A stretch of 64,000 nt of DNA from contig NZ_FNVS01000006.1 of NCBI RefSeq assembly GCF_900108035.1, positions 124,001 to 188,000 of the forward strand. Direction: 5' to 3'. The stretch comes from Parabacteroides chinchillae. GTDB lineage: Bacteria > Bacteroidota > Bacteroidia > Bacteroidales > Tannerellaceae. A program made the position numbers and the translations under genes. The notes beneath the pieces were generated by a model that ran no database searches, was not told the origin of the DNA, and was given only the letters and a program-made list of their open reading frames with translations. The stretch's first letter is position 1, and each line of letters begins with the position of its first letter. Positions 62,356 to 64,000 of this stretch are shown here, in pieces.

Positions 62356-64000
62356 TTAAGCTGATTTATATATTTGATATTCAAGTTCTCTGATAGCTTG
62401 TTCAAAAGCGACTTTGCCACCGAATAACTTTATGATTTTAGTCGGCTTTCCGATGCTATTGAATGGTGGTATCTCCAATATATTCGCCTTTTCAAAATCA
62501 AGAATGCCATTTTCTGCATATTTTTCAAGAAGAGCCTCCAATACTTCGCGAGCTTTGCCTTCATACTTTCCGAAATAGTTGCGTTTCTTAACATTGTTCG
62601 CTCTTTCTTTTCTGGTCAAAGGAGGTTGGTCAAACGCAACATGACATATCACATCAAAGATGTCAGCGTCCTTCAATGCAGGATTCGCTTCACGTACTGC
62701 GTCTATCAAGATGGCATATTCCTTTAACTCATCCATAACCGCCTGTTTGCGTTCTGCTTCAGTCCACGTTTGTACGAAATCATCCAAACTTTGATAGTGT
62801 CGCAACAGTTGCTTTCTCGCAAACGACTGAACGCTTTCCGTTCTCATGGTTTTGCCATCCTCTCCCAAAACAGATACTATCTCATGAGCAATACGAATAT
62901 CTTTACCATTGATGACATATTTCTCATGAGGCTCAGACACAGTGGGAGTTTCTGGAGTATCAATGATTTTGTAAGGCTTTGGCTTTTTACCACCTCCTTT
63001 TGGCGGTTCCGGATCGCCATCAAATGCAGGATCTTTGAATTTTGCCGTTGCATTACGGAAGTCAAGGATTTCCAGATGCCACTTGCCTTTGTCTTTTCTA
63101 AGTCGTGTGCCACGCCCGATGATTTGCTTAAATTCCGTCATAGAGCCAATTTCTTTATCAATGACGATTAAGCCACAAGTTTTGCAGTCCACTCCTGTAG
63201 ATAGAAGTTCGGAGGTAGTAACAATTACCGGATAAGGCTCGTCAACACTGATAAAGTTGTCTAACTGCTTCTTCCCCTCTTTGTCCTCTCCGACAATGCG
63301 TGTTACGTAGTAAGGAGATTTTTTACATAAATCGCTATTCATATTGATAAGCAGTGTTCGCATTTCGGCGGCTTCCTCAATATCTGAACAGAACACGATT
63401 GTCTTTGTCATACGACCGATGTCGTATAACATTTGGGTAATCCTGTGTGCTACTACTTTACGCCTTAACTTAATGGCAAGGTCACGACCTATATTCTGTC
63501 TTTGATATAATTTCTGTTCAATTTCCTTTCCTAACAAATCTATTTCACCTTCATCGGGAGTCCAGCCCTGCAAATCAACGTTGATGAAGTCGGCAGTAAC
63601 CCGATATGGAGCCAAGAAACCATCTTGGATTCCTTGAAGAAGGGAATAGGTATATACCGGCTCTCCGAAATAATCCAAGTTGTTTGCTCCTTCATCAGCT
63701 TTCGGGGTAGCAGTCATACCGATTTGGGTAGCCGAGCTGAAATACTCCAATACTTTGCGCCATGCAGAATCGTCCTTTGCGCTACCACGATGGCACTCGT
63801 CAACGATAATCAAATCAAAGAAGTTTGGCTGCACCTCCAAAAACGGATCTGGCTTGCCCTCTTTTCCAACCAGTTGGTGGTATAACGCCATATATACCTC
63901 GTATGAGGAGTCAATTTTCTCTTCGCCTTCCCCAACAGAAGTTATCTTAGTCATAAACTTCTTGAAAGGTTTGAAGTCTTGCACCATTGTTTGGTCAATG
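62356..64000 (-). CDS. hsdR: Type I restriction enzyme, HsdR (3' part; runs off the right edge)
   Basis: At least 547 residues of the C-terminal part; the frame stays open to the window edge (reading IDQTMVQDFKPF), so the nuclease and first helicase motifs lie outside. Seen are DECHRGS (motif II, DEAD/H helicase), GMTATP (motif III), VFCSDIEEA, TTSELLSTGVDCKT and IIGRGTRLRKD (motif VI), then an EcoEI-like C-terminal domain. It translocates DNA and cuts unmodified phage DNA. Confidence 0.94.
   Translation of the reverse strand, partial: IDQTMVQDFKPFKKFMTKITSVGEGEEKIDSSYEVYMALYHQLVGKEGKPDPFLEVQPNFFDLIIVDECHRGSAKDDSAWRKVLEYFSSATQIGMTATPKADEGANNLDYFGEPVYTYSLLQGIQDGFLAPYRVTADFINVDLQGWTPDEGEIDLLGKEIEQKLYQRQNIGRDLAIKLRRKVVAHRITQMLYDIGRMTKTIVFCSDIEEAAEMRTLLINMNSDLCKKSPYYVTRIVGEDKEGKKQLDNFISVDEPYPVIVTTSELLSTGVDCKTCGLIVIDKEIGSMTEFKQIIGRGTRLRKDKGKWHLEILDFRNATAKFKDPAFDGDPEPPKGGGKKPKPYKIIDTPETPTVSEPHEKYVINGKDIRIAHEIVSVLGEDGKTMRTESVQSFARKQLLRHYQSLDDFVQTWTEAERKQAVMDELKEYAILIDAVREANPALKDADIFDVICHVAFDQPPLTRKERANNVKKRNYFGKYEGKAREVLEALLEKYAENGILDFEKANILEIPPFNSIGKPTKIIKLFGGKVAFEQAIRELEYQIYKSA

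Overview
The window looks like a Bacteroidales chromosome segment, most likely Parabacteroides or a close relative. Three things suggest this: the conserved block mutY-ssb-gldE-gldD-phosphopantetheinyl transferase facing HU / a 29-residue COX24-like ribosomal peptide / rng; promoters of the Bacteroidetes type (TTTG, 19-21 bp, TAnnTTTG); and genes read with weak or no Shine-Dalgarno sites. Genus is inference; no rRNA or tRNA gene was seen.

Region 1 (1-21485) is core chromosome: a PepSY-like lipoprotein, a secreted GH2 beta-galactosidase, the C4-dicarboxylate carrier DcuB, a thioredoxin, threonine dehydratase, fumarase, a DD-peptidase-like lipoprotein, PhoH, PurC, MenG, AroE, the mutY-to-PPTase operon, HU, RNase G and DnaK. 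Most units end in clear hairpins. dnaK has a sigma-54-like -24/-12 element with three phased repeats upstream.

Region 2 (about 21500-54475) is accessory DNA with one mobile element nested inside another. The outer element has a zinc-finger/HTH protein, a tyrosine integrase, an HTH protein, two replication-type proteins (a DUF3987-like ATPase and a Toprim protein), a MobC-like protein and a MobA relaxase. Its integrase is cut at the HxxR motif by a 25.4-kb second element (23263-48660). The two halves (22183-23262 and 48661-48843) join in frame across a shared TTCCAT to give a 418-residue recombinase.

The nested element carries an AraC regulator; an alkylation-repair operon (FadR-type regulator, ABM monooxygenase, AlkA-like glycosylase, Ada/Ogt fusion); an AraC-controlled RND efflux operon led by an Omp85-like barrel; outer-membrane barrels; a hybrid histidine kinase with a GAFTGA-containing NtrC-type regulator; a chain of oriT-like hairpins; CTn-type small genes; and two tyrosine recombinases at its right end.

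Region 3 (54514-64000) is a type I restriction-modification locus (hsdR partial, hsdM, a DNA-binding protein, a Doc/Fic protein, a secreted protein, hsdS) that looks phase-variable. A tyrosine recombinase gene lies beside silent hsdS cassettes in opposite orientation, and perfect 19-bp and 22-bp inverted repeats sit at the target-recognition-domain boundaries, so inversion could swap either half of HsdS.
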